DNA of 6,591 nucleotides from Candidatus Bipolaricaulota bacterium (lineage in GTDB: Bacteria; Bipolaricaulota; Bipolaricaulia; Bipolaricaulales; Bipolaricaulaceae). The position numbers and the translations under genes are program-made. The stretch spans positions 1 through 6,591 of the forward strand of contig DQVA01000094.1 of NCBI GenBank assembly GCA_015661965.1, in the 5' to 3' direction. The notes under the pieces are model-generated. The model ran no database searches, was not told the origin of the DNA, and was given only the letters and a program-made list of their open reading frames with translations. How positions within the stretch are numbered: the stretch's first letter is position 1; each line of letters begins with the position of its first letter. Positions 5,565-6,591 of this stretch are shown piece by piece.

Positions 5565-6591
5565 TTACTCCCCCAGCAGCTCGGCCCGCTTCTCCGGGTA
5601 GACCTTGATGAACCGAGCGGCCATGTTGTAGCCCATTACTGGGATCACCTCGCCCCGGGCAGCCGGCCAGTCTACATAGGCCGCCTGATAGGCGTGCTTC
5701 TCCACCTGGTCGAACAGGAAGATGGAGGGGCACAGGTCCACGATGTAGTGCTGGATCTCGGCGTACCTTTCGAAGCGCTCCTTGCGGTCCACGGTGGCCA
5801 AGGCCTCCTCCAACATGGAGTCGAACTTCTCATCCAAGAGCCACTCGTTCTGCTCCCAGGTGGGGGCGGAAGAGGAGTGATAGCGCGACTCCAGGAGGGA
5901 GCCCGCCTCGGGGTAGTGTGGGGCCACAAAGATGGACACGATGTTGGGGCTGGTCTCAAGCCGGGCCATCTCTTCCACCACTGACATCCATGGGACCTTG
6001 ACCACTTTTACGTTGATCCCGATCTCGGCCATGTTGGCCATGAACAGAAGAGCCACCTTCTCCTCGTCAGGGACCTCGGCGATCCAGTGGAACTCCACCT
6101 CGAGCTGATCGAGCTGGTCGTAGTACTTGGACTTTTGGAGTTCCTCCCTGGCCTTGTCAAGATCCCGGGAGAACTGGAACACGGTGGGATCGGCGCCGGG
6201 CAGGGACTGGGCTACCGGCCCCCGCGATTGGACACAACCGGGGAAGATGTGTTCCACCACGGTCCGGTAGTCCGTAGCCCAGGCCATGGCCCTCCGAAAG
6301 TGCACGCAGTCGGTGGGGGGCTTCCTGGTGTGCATCATGAGGTAGAAGGAGGTGCCGGGGAAGAAGGAAGTGATGTCCACTCCCTCCATGGCATCCAGGG
6401 CCTCCCAGGCTTCTTGGGGCTGCCACTGGTCGGTGATCTCCAGCTCCCTGCGGGCGACCATGGTGCGGATTGTGGCCGGCTCTACCACCCCGATGAACCT
6501 CACCTCATCCGGGGTTTCAGGATCCATGGGGAGCCAGTAGTTGGGGTTCTTGATCATTACCAGCTCTTCCTCTACCCGGAATTCCTTCACC
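5565..6591 (-). CDS. Family 5 extracellular solute-binding protein (DppA/OppA type), C-terminal 341 residues, 5' end outside window
   Basis: The receptor of the importer, expected to be lipid-anchored or periplasmic; it captures the substrate and delivers it to the DppB/DppC-type pore. Seen (numbering from the first full codon at 6590): EEELVMIKNPNYWLP (7-21) matches the conserved strand and NPxYW box of family 5. HFRRAMAWATDYRTVVEHIF (97-116) matches the helix of the second lobe. DEKFDSMLEEALATVDRKER (253-272) and YAEIQHYIVDLCPSIFLFDQ (276-295) match the C-terminal region. The stop is TAA at 5567-5565. The family is about 500-600 residues long, so the signal peptide and first lobe lie beyond 6591. 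The GTG at 6590 is an internal Val codon in the middle of a conserved domain, not a start. The binding pocket cannot be judged from this part. Confidence 0.93.
   Translation of the reverse strand, partial: VKEFRVEEELVMIKNPNYWLPMDPETPDEVRFIGVVEPATIRTMVARRELEITDQWQPQEAWEALDAMEGVDITSFFPGTSFYLMMHTRKPPTDCVHFRRAMAWATDYRTVVEHIFPGCVQSRGPVAQSLPGADPTVFQFSRDLDKAREELQKSKYYDQLDQLEVEFHWIAEVPDEEKVALLFMANMAEIGINVKVVKVPWMSVVEEMARLETSPNIVSIFVAPHYPEAGSLLESRYHSSSAPTWEQNEWLLDEKFDSMLEEALATVDRKERFERYAEIQHYIVDLCPSIFLFDQVEKHAYQAAYVDWPAARGEVIPVMGYNMAARFIKVYPEKRAELLGE

Noticed and set aside
6588..6590. GTG at 6590 as the start of the binding protein
   Set aside because: It is directly followed by a conserved mid-protein region of family 5 binding proteins, so the gene is cut by the window edge.

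Overview
The window is a compact, GC-rich (roughly 60% by eye) bacterial operon fragment with every gene on the minus strand, so transcription runs from the high-coordinate end to the low-coordinate end. Strong Shine-Dalgarno sequences, a GTG start and start/stop junctions that overlap or lie 1-11 bases apart point to a bacterium that translates its operons in a coupled way. No gene identifies the phylum, and there are no RNA genes, mobile elements or CRISPR repeats. Both end genes are cut by the window edges. The promoter is presumably upstream of position 6591, and the operon probably continues past position 1.

Layout in transcription order: (1) 6591-5565, the C-terminal part of a family 5 (DppA/OppA-type) extracellular solute-binding protein; (2) a 63-base gap holding a very GC-rich hairpin; (3) 5501-4473, DppB-type permease; (4) 4470-3586, DppC-type permease; (5) 3584-2607, DppD-type ATPase; (6) 2604-1597, DppF-type ATPase; (7) 1600-833, an Asp/Glu/hydantoin racemase-superfamily enzyme whose GTG start overlaps the DppF stop; (8) 821-1, the N-terminal 273 residues of a hydantoinase/oxoprolinase (HyuA-type) protein.

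Together these encode a complete five-part ABC importer followed directly by two cytoplasmic enzymes of the hydantoinase/racemase type. The simplest reading is uptake of a small amide, peptide-like or cyclic-amide compound (hydantoin, 5-oxoproline or a relative), then cofactor-independent epimerisation and ATP-dependent ring opening. The substrate cannot be read from the sequence. The parts are all known families. The points worth a second look are the linkage itself, an unusual ABC signature (LGGGE) in the DppF-type subunit, identical four-cysteine patterns in both ATPases, and the hairpin between the binding-protein and permease genes.
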